A stretch of 64,000 nucleotides of DNA from Heterodera schachtii (GCA_023374025.1 SIJG01000046.1:1003537-1067536), one strand, 5' to 3'; positions 46,823-60,707 are shown, counted from the stretch's first letter. Notes: a model not told the origin generated them from the sequence alone. Made by a program: numbers and translations.

Positions 46823-46942
46823 AATTTTAAATATTTGCGATACTTATGGCATTCTGTCCGTTCATATTATTTAAATTCATTCCTAATTCTGTCACATTGC
46901 CATTCCATTCTCATAAAATAAACTAGGTAAAGAATTCCTCAT
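46823..46942 (-). pseudogene. Degenerate paralogue of the exon-2 end of the 46-kb gene
   Basis: Directly upstream on the same strand, this fragment aligns with the last third of exon 2: GILYLVYFMRMEWQC corresponds to VLGTLYLMRKNWQC, and ECHKYRKYL to ECQMNRKYL, followed by ILYEYLYREYV against ILYEYFFLLYV. It has an in-frame TAA after NEFK and a one-base deletion before ILYEY (CAAATATTTAAAATTTTG versus CAAATATTTGCACATTTTG). The start ATG of the 46-kb gene lies about 70 bases after it. This indicates a tandem duplication in which the upstream copy decayed. Confidence 0.55.
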
Positions 46943-47045
46943 GTTTTTGCTTTGAATGATTTGCATTTTTTGTTCATTTTTCATAAAAGCAATTAGCATT
47001 TTATCTTCTACCTAATTAAAAATGGTTAGACAAATTATTGGATCC
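46943..47045. other. Sequence upstream of the paralogue
   Basis: A plus-one frame with ATG near 46978 (minus) reads MKNEQKMQIIQSKNMRNSLP but stops shortly after. No promoter elements can be recognised. Confidence 0.3.
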
Positions 47046-47130
47046 CGGACTTTTCGACAGGAGGACTTTTTGACTGCAAAGGACATTTCGACAGTAAAGC
47101 AAAAAATAATGAACTTTTTGACTGTAAACA
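47046..47130 (+). repeat. Degenerate GACTTTTTGACTG/TTCGACAG repeat
   Basis: GGACTTTTCGACAGG, GGACTTTTTGACTGCAAAGG, ACATTTCGACAGTAAAG and AACTTTTTGACTGTAAAC are four degenerate ~20-25-base units in a row. Confidence 0.65.
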
Positions 47131-49688
47131 TAAAAACATATATTTCTATTAAAATAAATTATATTGCTTGTCAGTTTTACTAAATTTCTTTTAAATTAAC
47201 ATACTAATATGTATTGCTTAATCATTATTACTAGGGATATGATTTTTACATTTTTAAGTAAAAAAAATTTCAAAAAAATACACCCTTAAGAATCGGCCCC
47301 TAAAATTTTAAAAAATACACACTTAAGAAAAATGAAAAATTTTCTCAAAAAACCCGTACAGGCTCGCGTTATTTAAAAAGTTTTAACTTTAAAATAGACA
47401 AAATTAATTAAATTATTAATTAAGGTTTATGTAATTTAATAAATTATAAAGAAATGATAATAAAATATTAATATTTTAAAGAAAATTTAATTTTACGAAT
47501 ATGAAAAAATTCACACATTTTTTAATAAAAATTTAAATAATAAACAACTGAAATATCTATAATCTATCACAATTATTAATAAAAAGAAACAAAAAATTTA
47601 ATTGAAGGCAATTAACAAGGGAACAGATATTGGATTCACAGCATGAGAATAAAAATAAAAGGTTTAATTGTTAACTCTAAGCTAAAAAATAAATCATAAA
47701 TAATAAGAATTAGCAGAAAGAATAACCAAAACTTTCCTTTGCAATTATGACTGACAATTGCAAGAAAACAAAAATAAAAATTTAACTTAAAAACTAAATG
47801 TTCTTAAAATTGCCAAATTATTATTTTTTCAAAATAAATTCTTATTTTAAAAAAAAATTAATTAATATATAATATTTTTTAACGGGAATTTTTTAATTTT
47901 TCCATAATAATTGAACATAAACACTTTTGAGAAATAAGAAATGAAAAATTATATAAAAAGATTATTATTTAATAATGATTTAAGAAAATGACTAAAAAAT
48001 GCTTTTACCATTATTTCTTTGTTATTTCATTTTAAATTATTTAATTTTTCTTTAGTATTTAAAGTAAAATACTCGCGAAGATAAGTTAAAAACCTTTATG
48101 TTGTATCTATAGTTTGTTGATAATAATTTAATAAAATAGAAAATTAAGAAACAAAAAAAACTTATATAGTAAAATCCTTTGGTTTTTAAATTTATCATTT
48201 TTTTCTTCTATATTTTTACTCAAATCAATAAAATGCCAAAAAAATTACGCCGAAAAACAATTTTAATGATATTTCTTAAATTAAAATTTTAATAAAAGTA
48301 TATACTTTTTATTATTAATATTTTAATCAATAATACCTTTTATTGCCAATTTATAATGTATTAATGAATTTATGTTTATTGTCTTTTTTTGTTCATTAAT
48401 TTTAAATTATTCTTATTATGAAAATTACTAAAATATCTCATTCTGCTCCAATATTTAATATAATTTTAATGAAGTTTGCGGTTGTAATGATCCTTTTATA
48501 ATGCGATTAATCGAACTATTGTTAAGAAAATTCAGCATCTTATGAAAGAATTCTGATTCATAAATACTAAGTCAAAATCAATGCAAAGGTAAGTAATTAT
48601 GACAAAAAATAATTAGTTTATTATTTATAAAATTTACGAATTGCAATAATTTAAAAGCAGAATATTGTTTGTTATTTTTTATGAATAAAAAAGTTTTTTC
48701 AGTAAGTTTTTTATTATTTTTTACATAAAATAAGGATAAAAATATATTTAAAAATAGTTCAAATTTATTTTTTAATATTTATTATATTTATAATCAATTT
48801 GTTTATTTTCCTGAATTTTTTTTTATTTAATCCATTTTTAAATTAAATAAAATGTTACTTTGACAAATTTACCTCCGAGGTTTATTTTAAAATTTTCTCT
48901 TTTTTTTCCAAATAATCATGGTAGATATAGCAACTTTTGGTCAATATGTTGACAATTTTATTATAGACAAGCGAATAAATAATTTTACAATGGAAAATTA
49001 AATGAAAAGGTTTAAAAATTACAGTCGGATCTCTTGGCACCCAAAGTGGGCATTTAAAAAGTTTTTTTATCAATAATGTTGATAAGGTTTTGCATTTTTT
49101 TAAATTTTCTTTTTTAATTAGCTTTCTCGTGCAATATTTATTAAATTTATGGTTTTTCTACTTTATGTTTTATAATCTATATTAAATTATATATTGTTCT
49201 TATTATGTAAATATTTGTAAAAAAGTTTTTATCGGATAAATTATTTTTTTAATTATTTAATTAAAAAGCGCGTATCGATTTCTTGTTAACAATGTTCAAT
49301 AAAATTATGATTATGCATTTTTTATAACTTATTAATTTCAATTTGAAATTTCTTAATTAGCAATTTTATAAAATTATGGCGACGGTGCAAGTTGTCATAC
49401 AAACATTAAGAATAAAAAATAAATATCATCAATTTAAAAACAATAACCAAATTGTTCTGACAAAGATTTTATATAAAAAATAAGATTTTAAAATGAATAA
49501 TAATTTAAAAAATATTTTGAAAGAATTTAAATGTTTTCGAAAAAACTAAAGTATAAAGGACCAAATCTGAATATGGCATTTTTTCCTAATAAAAGCCCTA
49601 ATAATATTCTACATTGTTTTTTTTACTAATTAAATTATAATTATTTTTAATGTCTTAATCTCTCATCGAAAGTTATATTTTGCTCAAC
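47131..49688. other. A+T-rich sequence, nothing recognised
   Basis: A patch at 47290-47390 (AATCGGCCCCTAAAATT, CCCGTACAGGCTCGCG) and one at 49020-49060 (CAGTCGGATCTCTTGGCACC) are GC-richer. The minus frame 48882-49073 covers the second and contains KCPLWVPRDPTVIF, but the rest is noise. Confidence 0.45.
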
Positions 49689-49775
49689 ATTTCTTTTGGA
49701 TTTATATAATAACAAAAAATAATAAATAATTAAAATAATATTTCTTTTTGATTTATATAATAACAAACTAAAATA
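49689..49775. repeat. 51-base imperfect tandem duplication
   Basis: ATTTATATAATAACAAA preceded by TTTCTTTTGG or TTTCTTTTTG occurs at 49700 and 49751. Confidence 0.6.
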
Positions 49776-50350
49776 ATATTTTTAGGAATTATTAGTGCTT
49801 TTTATTTGGTTTAAACAGGTATTTAATAATTTTAAAGTCTATGCAGTACAATTGTTAAATATTTGAATGTGACGAAATACATGATGAATAAAATTAAAAA
49901 GTAATAAAATCAATATCATAATCATTTTAATGTTAATAAAGAAAAAAGTAATTTGTAATTAGTACTAACGACAATTTTTTTTCAATTATTTCAGTTTTCA
50001 ACAAAAAACTTAAAGCATATTAAATTTAATATTTAATAAATAAAAAAAATATATATATTTGTCATAATTTTCTTGCCTTTGTATTATAATTAGAATATAA
50101 TTTTTTTTTGAAAAATAATTAAATTACAATTAAAATCCGAGTTACTTCCTGAGATTAATCAACAGGTAGAAAATTACATGCGCAAAATAAAATATTCATT
50201 TAATAGAAATATTATCACAGTAACAATCTATTAACATGTAAAGAGGATGGACATGAGATTAATAAACTAATTCAAACTAGAAAACGTAAACATTCAACTT
50301 AAGACACAAAAAAAATTAAGAAAGAAAATTAATAAAATTTTACATTAAAT
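49776..50350. other. A+T-rich sequence, nothing recognised
   Basis: No frame or repeat noted. Confidence 0.5.
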
Positions 50351-50430
50351 TATAATTAAAATTAAAATTTTTTCTGATTTTAATTGTCTATATAATTAAA
50401 ATTAAAATTTTTACTGATTTTAATTGTCTA
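50351..50430. repeat. 40-base tandem duplication
   Basis: 50351-50390 and 50391-50430 are nearly identical (CTGATTTTAATTGTCTA in each), differing at a few bases. Confidence 0.75.
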
Positions 50431-53320
50431 AATAATAATTTCAATATATTCTATTCATAATAAAAAGCGTAGCGAATAATAAATTTAACGAAAGGAAATT
50501 CACCAATATTATAAAAATTTACTTAAATCAAACATCAAATCGACAATTAATTACTAATTTATTCGAAAAAATGCTAAAAGAAAATCTTAAAATTATTGGG
50601 CCGAAAGGAAAAAATAATGAATTGAATGAAAAAAATAATCTGTCAAGAATTAAAATATAAAATTGTCAAATTTATGTAAATGATGCAAAGAAGATAATAT
50701 TAAATAAAAAAAAATTTAACAAAAGAAAATATATATTATAATTTTTAAACAATTGATAATCTTTATAATTACCTTAAATTAATATTGTAAGCGATTTAAT
50801 ACATATTTGATTTATCAGTTTAATGCTACTCACAAATAATAATACCATTGTATTTTTTATTATTTATTAATAGAAACATTTTTGTTACCTATTTAAGGAA
50901 TTTCAGAAAATTCCATAACAAAAATGGAAAAAAATAAACATAAACCAACAATAATTCAAAATTAAAGAAAATAGATTTGTCGATATTTGTCGATCATTAC
51001 TTATAATTGTATAAAACCCCAAAAAAGGAAAACATATTTATAAATCATATTTATTAATACATCTTAAATTGACTATTAAAAAATATTTTTAATATATTTT
51101 TGTGAGATTGAACAACTGCTGCGCACTCCAAATTAAGAACAAGAGCAAATTTAAAAAAAATAGTAAAAATGTTGAAATAAACCAAGCCTTCAAAAATAAT
51201 AATGCAAAGATGAAACAGTAATTATAAAAAAACGAAATATCTATTTTTTTGCTTCATATAATATATAAATTTTAATCAAATATTTTAATAAATTCAATAA
51301 GAGATTATTGGACTTAGCGAATTTAACGAATTTCACTAAAATTATCAAAATGTAATAAAATAAATTTTTTTTTAATTGCAACTCTGAGAATAAAAATATT
51401 CATTACAATAAATATTAAAAAATTATTATAAATTGTAAAACCAGGATAATATAAAATTAAAAAATAATTCGGGTATACGAATTTTACTTAATTTAAATTT
51501 ATGAAATTAAAACCATATGACAAAGATTATAAATTCAAAAATTCATTTATGATTTATTTTTTGGTAAATTTTTGTAAATAATTCAAATTAAATTTAAAAA
51601 ATGAAAAAGATTTAAACAATTCATTCTATTTTCAAATGTAAAATAATTTATTCATAATTCGAAAAAGTATTTAAGAAAGCAAATAATTTTTTAATAATAT
51701 TTAAAAATGATAAATGATTTAAAAAATAAACAAAAAATATTATTTAAATAAAAAATAATAATTAATTAAATAGATAAAAAACTAATTCCAGGTTAAAAAT
51801 AAATATTATTATAATTAATAAAACTAAGAATAGAAAATATTGAATTAAAAATTTGAAAAGAAATAATCAAAAAAAGATGATGTATTAAAAAAATTAACAA
51901 AGAAAAAGATTCAATTGATAAAAAAAATAAACAAAAAATTATATATAATTAAAAAAATTTATATATGATTATTTACAAATTACAATTTATTTTAAAAATA
52001 ATTATTTTCATGAAAATCATCCAATAGTTGATTAAAAATCATTTTATTGAATAAAACTGATGTAGCAAAAATTAATTATTATCATGACAGATGGCCAAAA
52101 ATTTTTTTATAAAATTGATATTTTTAAGCTCATATGCCAAAATGCCGATTTCATATTGAAATAAGAATATAAAAACTTTATTAAATTTAATAATTGACCA
52201 TTTCAAATATTTTTTCTATTTGTTGTGAGACATTAAATATTTAATTATAGCAATAATAATAAAATGAAAAAATATATAAATGTTAAATAATTTATGAAAA
52301 AATAAAATATATTTAAAACAATTAAATAACATAATAGAATAATAATTTAAGCAAAAAAGTGATAAAAAACGCACCAAAATTAATTAAAAACATTTCTTTA
52401 TAATCTTGAAAATTCAGAAATTAATTAAATTGAAAAATGAATAAATCAATTGCAATTATTAATAAAAAGAAATAAAAAAATGAGCCCATCAAAATCAATG
52501 TCGAATACGGGTTTTACACATGAGAGTAATTAAAGACCAAAATCCTAATTAAATAATATAGAAACATAATTATAATTGTATATTTTGTGAATAAAATAAA
52601 GGATGATAAAAAGAAAAAATTAAAGGAAAATATGTCTGCTAAATTCTGTTATCCAAGAATTGTTTTATTTTTTAAGACTATTTAAAACATAATTTTTAAT
52701 AATTTATTGCTAAAATTATAATGTTTTTTAAATTAATTTAAAAATAACAATAATATAATCATTCAAATAAATATAAGAAATAATTAATTTTTGATAAGTT
52801 TTGAAAAAAAAATTTTTACATAAAATCGATAAATTGAAATTAGTCCCTTTTAACGGAATTGAATAATAATACAAAATAATTCTAAATAACAAAAGGAATT
52901 TGATCAAAAATTTTTCCGCTATAATTATCTTTCCTAAAAATCGCAATTAATTAATTATTATAAAGTAAAGAAAAAGAAAACAATAATAAAAACTATAAAT
53001 AATCATTTAAATAAAGTGAAAATTTCTTCAAAAATTAATAATGGGGCAAATTTCCATATTTATAAAATAAATAATTTTTAAATTAATTACTTATCTAACA
53101 AGAAGGGACCCGTGCAACTTGTGGTAAATTTTCTTGGAATTTATGAGAAAAATTTATTTAGCCTCAAATTTTTTGTCAAAAATAAAATAAATTAATTAAT
53201 TAGATATCCTTAAAAAAGTGATTTATCTCTTTAAATAAGAAGACAAAACAATTATAAAGGCCTTAAATATATCATTGAAATTATACTAAAATATCTTTAA
53301 ATATTGCATGCATAAAAAGT
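50431..53320. other. Long A+T-rich stretch, nothing recognised
   Basis: Low-complexity sequence. GAAGGGACCCGTGCAACTTG near 53102 is the only GC-richer spot; GGGACCCGTAATTTGTGAC on the minus strand near 56637 is a loose relative. Confidence 0.5.
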
Positions 53321-53443
53321 TTAAATTAATAAAATTAGGTACAAATTTTAGAAAATATTTCATAATTTCAATAAATAATTTAAATTAATAAAATTAGGTA
53401 CAAATTTTAGAAAAAGATAGTTCATAATTTCAATAAATAAACT
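53321..53443. repeat. 59-base tandem duplication
   Basis: TTAAATTAATAAAATTAGGT starts copies at 53321 and 53380; the second has a few extra bases (AAAGATAGTTCA). Confidence 0.75.
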
Positions 53444-53785
53444 ATAATGGTTTGATTTCAAGAGAAGAAAATTTCAAACCAAAAGCTTAAATTATATTTC
53501 TAAATATAAAATCTCATTAATTTTTAATATTAATAAAATAAAAAATTAAACTGAGAAATTAATAAAAATTGGAAAATTTCATTCTTTTTAAGATAATAAT
53601 TTTAAAATATTGAAAATTTGAGTGACATTTGTTTCGTGGATGAATTAACTTTTAAATTTTTCAACGCTCGGAGACTACGAAAGTTAAAATTATCTATATG
53701 CTTTTATTTTTATTGTCCTTTTGCGTTTATTATAGAATTTTTTTTCAATGTATTAGAAATAAATAATTATTTTTTAAACCTTGTT

Positions 53786-54075
53786 TTAGTACAGAAGTCG
53801 TAAAGACATGCGTTTTTTGCATTTTGTAGCAAAGTATATCATAATCATCTTTCAGGAAAAAGATTTCCAACCGCCTAGAAATTTTTTTCTGAAAATTTCC
53901 CGGTTTGAAGCTGTTTTAGGCTTTTCTGATCACCTTGAAGGATTGATAAGATCACCGTGTTGTAATTAACTTTTTTCATCTTATGCTCACATGAATTTTT
54001 ACAGTTTTTTTCTTGCTCATTTAAAAAAATTAGCTGTCTTCAATCTTGGCGCTATAATTTTGGAAAGGAGCATAT
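53786..54075 (+). repeat. Armless copy of the 2.8-kb foldback core
   Basis: Same order as 2990-3310: AGTCGTAAAGACATGCG, TTTTGTAGCAAA, CCTAGAAATTTTTTTCTGAA, AATTTCCCGGTTTGAAGC, TCACCGTGTTG, GCTGTCTTCAA. The inverted arms present at 2.8 kb are not seen here, so this copy is truncated or represents the core before arms were acquired. The frame 53618-53803 enters the repeat and is not a gene. Confidence 0.65.
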
Positions 54076-56564
54076 TACTATCATTTAATTTATTCTGGCG
54101 AACTAAGAAATAAACAATAAAAAATAAGGGATTACTAAAAAAATATTTCACTTTGTCCAAGTTGGATTATACTAAAATTCAATAAAATTTTGTTTCTTAT
54201 CTGTAAAATTGCCTAAAACCCTAAATTGTTAAAATAATATAAACAATAATGTAAAAATATAGAAACAAGAAATAAATCGAATCACTTAAATATCGGATAA
54301 TTAATTTTTGTATAATAATTTCTTTTCAAATATAAAAAGATAAGATTCAATTGTTAATTTATAAAAACTTGTGAATAATAAATTATTTTTATAAAAGGCA
54401 ATCGGTGTTATTGGTTTTATGGGCATAAAATTGTGAATTGAAAAGCTACACGACACTCAACATGAAATGAATAAAAAAGATATACTTTAAACTTTAAAAA
54501 TATTTTAAAGAAGTAGGTACTTGTTATCAAATTTGATGAATTTTAATTCTGAATTAAAAAAAAAGTTTAATTTGCCAATGAAAAAAAATTTATAAATATT
54601 ATAACTATAATTTGTTGAAATAAAATTTTGGACAAAAGAAGAAATTATTATATTTTAAAAAGCCCATAATCAAAAAACTAACTGTAATGACTGCTCATTT
54701 TACGAAACAAAAAAACGGATGGACGAGAAAATTGAAGAAAAAAAATAAATTATAAGTTTAATATTAAATAAAAGTAATACCATCTATGTCAAAAAGAACA
54801 TGGAAGATTTGCCCAGTTTTTAATAAATAGAAAAAAAAATAATAGTAATTCATAAAATACAGTAAAAATCTAATTAATTTAAATTGAAGATTAAATTAGA
54901 AAGTGAAATTACATAATCCGTTCCAATATCTTTCATCCTTCGTTATTAACTCAAAAAATCAATGCATACAACTTTTATAAAATATTACTTCGAAAATAAT
55001 AAGATTTCAGATGAAAAAAAAATCGATTGAGCATCCGAAAAATACAAAATGAGAGCAAGATAATTAAATTAATAATAAATTCACTATTACAATTATTTTG
55101 TATTATATGTAAAAAATAAGTGAATCATTTATTTTCTGGGAGATTATGTGCGTCGACAATCGGCTCGGCGAGGCCGAGAAAATTGAAGAAAAAAGATAAA
55201 TAAAAATAATAATCCAAGGTTTTACATAAATTTAAAAAATTCGCTGATCATGAATAAATAATACAAAACATTTTAGTGAGTTCAAATTCACAATAAAAAA
55301 AAATATTTTAAAAATAACTTTAAATATCTTTCACCTGTAAAACATACAATTTAATTTAAAATTTGTTTTTTCAATATTAAAATAGGCATATAAAATTTAT
55401 AATCTAAAGGGCAAGAAAGAAAGAAAACACAAAACCCGAATCCGACAAGAGATTAAATAAAAATTGAAAACATTTGTTTGTTTAAATTAAGACATACAAA
55501 GAGAATAATATAAAATAATAATAGAATATTAAAATAAAAGAAAATATAGTAAAAATTAAAAATTAATAATCGTTCATAAATAAAATATAAAAATCGAAAT
55601 ATTTGGTTAAATTAAAATGAGATTTCTAAGAGTTAGCGAATATATTCAGATCACCAAATAAAAAATAATAATGTATATTTAAAAAGTTTTTCATTTAGAA
55701 AAAACAATTTATCATCAAAAATTCAAAAAATTAACCGTTTCGCTTATCTCAAACAAAATTAACGAATAAATGATAAGCATTTTGATTTCACATTATTTGC
55801 TTTTTAATGAATCTAAATGGGAAGTTCCAACACCGATAAATATAATTTGATCACTTTATATTCCTGTAAATTTATGATTTTTCTGATTTAAAAAACTTTA
55901 TTTATCTTTCTTGACATTAATAAATACGAAACAAAACAATTTAATAAAAAAAAAAAATAAATTAAATAAAAAAATGAAAGAGTACAGATATTAATAGATT
56001 TATGAAAACATGATCAATAAAAATATTTAAATAGTTTTAGTATATTATGCATTTTTTATTTATTTGTTAATTCAGATCAATTATTAAAAAATTATAATAA
56101 ACTAAAAAAAAAAAATCTAACGAAATTTGAATTTTTTGACAAATATGAAAAAATATATACAATCTAAAGATTTTTACATTATTACTATGAATAACTTCAT
56201 TAATTAATTAATTTATTTTTAATTAAACCTTTCTTTAAAATTTATAAAGTAAAAATTAAATAAAAAAAAGAATATTGGTGGTCCAACAAAACAATTCACT
56301 CACGGATTTGATGAAGAAGTTTGAAGATGTTTTTTTTTGTTCAGAATGTCTAATTTCGAGGTAGTTTTTTATCGAAAATTAATTTATTAATATTTATATT
56401 ATTAAATTAAAATAAGGAATTTTAAACTTATGGCACGCATGGAAAATGGGGGGGGGGGTCGGTTAAGGTCTCAACCAAAGAATATTAATTTAATATTTTT
56501 ATTTAATTAAATTAAGAATTACATTTAAATTAATACAATCTCTTATTATGTTTAACTAATTTAA
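54076..56564. other. A+T-rich stretch with small duplicated pieces
   Basis: GACGAGAAAATTGAAGAAAA near 54722 and GCCGAGAAAATTGAAGAAAA near 55173 head similar segments. The second has a CTCGGC-GAG-GCCGAG hairpin (55164-55178). ATTGAAGATTAAATTAGAAA (54884) recurs as ATTGAAGATTGAATTAGAAA (57422). An 11-G run lies at 56448-56458. No gene recognised. Confidence 0.5.
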
Positions 56565-56642
56565 ACAGCCAAAACTCATCTTAAACTAAATGCGGACAAT
56601 CACGCGTTTCAGCTCATTCTGTCACAAATTACGGGTCCCTAA
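56565..56642 (+). pseudogene. Short coding-like island
   Basis: Twenty-five codons reading KTHLKLNADNHAFQLILSQI and TGP before TAA. The patch also contains ACGCGTTTCAGCTCATTCTG. Too short to call; the minus strand may instead be a repeat fragment. Confidence 0.15.
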
Positions 56643-57097
56643 ATTTCGCGCCATAAAATTGTTATTTAATATGTGATTTTTGATCAAAAGGTATTATACT
56701 TCGGCATTCTTTAAAAAAAATTTTAAAAATGTAACACAATCTAAGAAAAAAAAATTGTTTATACAAATCAAATCACTATTTGTAAAAATAAAAAAACTTA
56801 ATCACACAATAAAAATATTTTATTTAATTAAAAGTAAAATTTTATACATTTTAAATAATAAATTAAATAATATTAATTTCTAATAATTTCAAAGTTAATA
56901 TTGAAATAAAAAATTTATTTAATTTCTATTGATTTATTCTATTTATTATTTGCTTTATTTCGTTCTATTAATAAAATTTTTCTGATGTAAATGAAAAAAT
57001 TATTACTATCATAATAGAAATTTCAAAAAAAATCATATTACAAATTTTGCGACAGGAGAAAAAAAAACGGAACGAAAATATAAATAGCCAAAGCAAA

Positions 57098-57235
57098 TTA
57101 ATGTTTAAAAGTATGAAAAATATTTCGATTTTTTTTACAATAATTTGATAGAAAAAAAGCAAAACTTATGTAGCCCATCAAAGCAAAAGGAGCACGCTGC
57201 GTCAAGTTGAGAAGTAAAAAATATGAATTAACATT
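57098..57235 (-). pseudogene. Minus-strand frame of 45 codons
   Basis: Reads NSYFLLLNLTQRAPFALMGY then ISFAFFLSNYCKKNRNIF, ending TAA at 57100-57098. The GC-richer part (GCACGCTGCGTCAAG) gives TQRAPFALMG. It might be a signal-peptide-like or membrane segment, but A+T DNA gives such Phe/Leu runs by chance. Confidence 0.15.
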
Positions 57236-57239
57236 CTAA

Positions 57240-60200
57240 CATATATATATAACCAAAATGTAATAATATAAATTCACATAATAAAACTTATTTAAATTTA
57301 TACTTTCAATATTGAACTGAAGGAAAAAATTATTTATGAATCTTTGAATGAAAAGTAAGAATATTAAAAAAAGTAAAAGTTGCTATTCATATTATTAACA
57401 AAAATATATATGACAATTAAAATTGAAGATTGAATTAGAAAGTGAAACATATTAGTTAAAATATAACTTTTCTTATTTTCCTAAATTTAAATATAGCAAA
57501 TTTATTGACGTTTAAGGCTATCATTTTGTTGAAGTTTTTCATGAGATATTAATTTTTTTATTTTCAACTTAACTTTTATAATTAATTTATTCAACTCAGT
57601 ATTAAAATAATTGTATTTAATATAATCACGATTTTGGTCTAATAATTAAATTTATGCTTGTTAAATAATTTTATTATTTTTAATTGGCTTATTTTATTAT
57701 ATTTAAGCTTCGTAATTATTAATTTTCCCTTGAATATTTTCAATCTTGTTGATTCAACATTATTTGATGTCGATTCCCAGCAAAATTAAATGTTTTTGCT
57801 TTATTATATATTTATAAAAAATATTTATCTTCATATCATAATATTTTAAAAATTTTGAATAAAAATGCACGAATGAACTTTATTATATATTAATTTAATA
57901 TGCAATGTAAGCAAATCATAACACGAATATTTAAATTAAAATTTCCGAATCGTGCGCAAAAATAAAATAAGCATTTAAAAACAAAAACTATACAAAACAA
58001 AACAATTAATTTAAAAGTGAAAATAGAATTGAAAAAGAGAAGAAGCATTATTATACTTTTTCAAAATTATGAATTGATTCATTCTAATTATTTCAAATGC
58101 TAATGAGAGAATATTTTAAATGAAATAATTTCATCAACTTTTTATATATTTATTAATAATGCAAAATAATTTATATATTATTATTTATGTGTAATTTTTT
58201 AGCTTAGACTCAGCAATTAATTATTTTTAATTTTTACTTCATAGTTCTTACCTTTAATTGAATGATTTTATATTCGAACTTTTGCAGAACAAATAAATTT
58301 GAATTTAAAGAAATTTATTTAATTTTTTATTACAGAAATATCTCCATTAAATAAATGCATAAAGAAATGAAAAAAAAAAATTATTAGGTTTTTTTATTTA
58401 TTTAATAATTAAATATTATATTAATTAAAAATATTTTAACAATTAATTAATAATTGAGCATTTGATTATAATAAGTTAATAATTTATTATTTGTTTTGAT
58501 TTCGATTAATAATATTGATTGCTAATTTTTTCAAATAAAAATTAATGATAAATTTTGAATAAAATAATATTTTTTAACCATAATGGCGTTTTGTAAAACT
58601 GCCAAAATGAAATTTGAAATCACTATTATTTTTTTTAATCTTTAATGAAAATTAAATTTTATTAAAAGTTTATTTTGTATATTAAAATATTCATTTTTTA
58701 AAATAACATATAATTGAAGAGATTAATAAAACAGAAATAATAAATATAAATTTATTATGAATAATCTTTTTTTTAATTATTCGTTTTATAATAAACAATA
58801 TTTACTTTTATAGATAATTTCTAATTTAAATATTTTCAAAATAAAACATATATAAAGATAAAAGCTTTTCGATGAAATTTCAACTAAGCCTTTTTCATAA
58901 TTTTTTGTTTATTAAAAGTTTTGTTTTTATTTGATGGCAAAATGATTTTAGTCATTCTTATTTTAAGCAAAAATTAAATTTGATGATGTTCTAACATTAA
59001 CACAATAATTTTTAATGTTTTTTCTCTTTATACTATTTTTAATTATATTTTTTTTCTCATAAAAAAACAAATATTTAAATTTTGAGTTAATTGATCATTT
59101 TGCAAATATTAAATTGAATATTGATTTATTGCATATTTTAAAATAATTCATTTTTTTATTGCAATTGAATATAAATTTCATGAACATTCATATAAGTTTT
59201 ATTTAACGCTCATCAACTAAAAGTTCATTAGTTTTTTATTTTTCTTTTATAGATTTGTAGACTAATTTTGAGAATTAATCATTCACATTTTGAGGTCCTG
59301 GTTTAAATTTATCTCATTCATCTGAATTGCTTTACTATAAAATAATTTTATTGAATATATTAAATATCATTTTATTCTTATTTTATATTATTTAAAAATA
59401 AACTTAAATTAACACAAGAAATTTATTTGTGAAAGAGTTTTAAATTCATTGTTTTTTAGGTTTAAAACCAATAATTAATTATAAGAGAATTATTACTTCG
59501 TAGATCATGACGAGTGCTTGGCATCATTAGACTAATTTTTTCTCAACATTTTAAGTTTTAAATTTTGTTAATCATTAGGTAACATTAAATTGAATATTGA
59601 TTTTTAAACTAATTTTAAATAATATAAATAAATTTCTATTGAAGTTGAAGTAAATTTCAATTTTTTTACATAAAATATTGATAATAAATAATTTCTATTG
59701 AAGCTGAAAATAAATTTGAATATTTATACATAAACTATTAATTTATAGTAAAAGAAAATTTATTCAGCTAAAAAATTTATTTATTTTTTAATTATTTTAA
59801 TTTTTTGCGAATTATAGATTATTTTTCATTCTCTTTGCATGAATCCGATAAGAGTTAAAAAAAATTTGTATCTTAATTTAATATATAATTTATTTATGAT
59901 TTTTCTTTTAATATTCTAATAATTGTAATTATTTACATTTAAATTTGTTGCTATTTTTGTTGCAATAAAAACATCGAGATTAAACAAAAATATAATTAAA
60001 TGCTTTAGAATATATTTTAAAAAGTACTATTTAAATATTATTTAAATTTATTATTGCTAGAATAATATTTTAATTTATATTACAGCAATGGTATAATAAT
60101 ATTAATTACTGAAATTTTTAAAATGCTTCATTTACTGAATATAAAATTTAAATTTAAAATAATTTAATTTATTGTTTTATCTTTATTTTCAATATATTAA

Positions 60201-60300
60201 AATAATTAATTTACTTGGTAAATAAATGAAACGCAAATTTAATTTGAATGATAATTATATTATGAATTAATTTTGATGAATTCGTGAAACATATTGGATC
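57240..60300. other. Long A+T-rich stretch, nothing recognised
   Basis: Among the lowest-complexity parts of the window; no frame of interest and no repeat pair seen beyond short A+T words. Confidence 0.55.
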
Positions 60301-60336
60301 TAATTAATTAATTAATTAATTAATTAATTAATTAAC
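60301..60336. repeat. TTAA microsatellite
   Basis: Nine uninterrupted copies of a 4-base TAAT/ATTA unit. Confidence 0.9.
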
Positions 60337-60576
60337 CAATAAATTGCAAAATAAGTAAAACACGAGATGTATTATAAAAACTAGAAAAAATTGTAATAGA
60401 GACAAGCACAGACAATTGGATTGAGAAGTATAATTAACAATTAATTAACAAAACAATTTAAATTTTTGAAATTGACAAAAATAATCTCTGACAGGATAAG
60501 TTTTCACAGATAACAGAAACATTAAAATAAGTTATCATAATTGAGCATTTCTTAATATAAAGATTTTAAATAACTG

Positions 60577-60607
60577 TTCATCATTGCTGTTTGCAAGCAA
60601 TGATGAA
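60577..60607. other. Perfect 12-base stem-loop
   Basis: TTCATCATTGCT and AGCAATGATGAA are exact complements around a 7-base loop (GTTTGCA). It lies 100 bases before the ATG of the 60.7-kb candidate gene. It may be chance, a terminator-like or regulatory hairpin; nothing else supports a role. Confidence 0.6.
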
Positions 60608-60707
60608 TGTTATAAAAATAAACAACAAAAAATAATTATAAAAATTTTTGATTAGCTAAATCCATTCTCTTACTGATATTATTTTTCTTTAATAAATAAA
60701 ATAAAAT

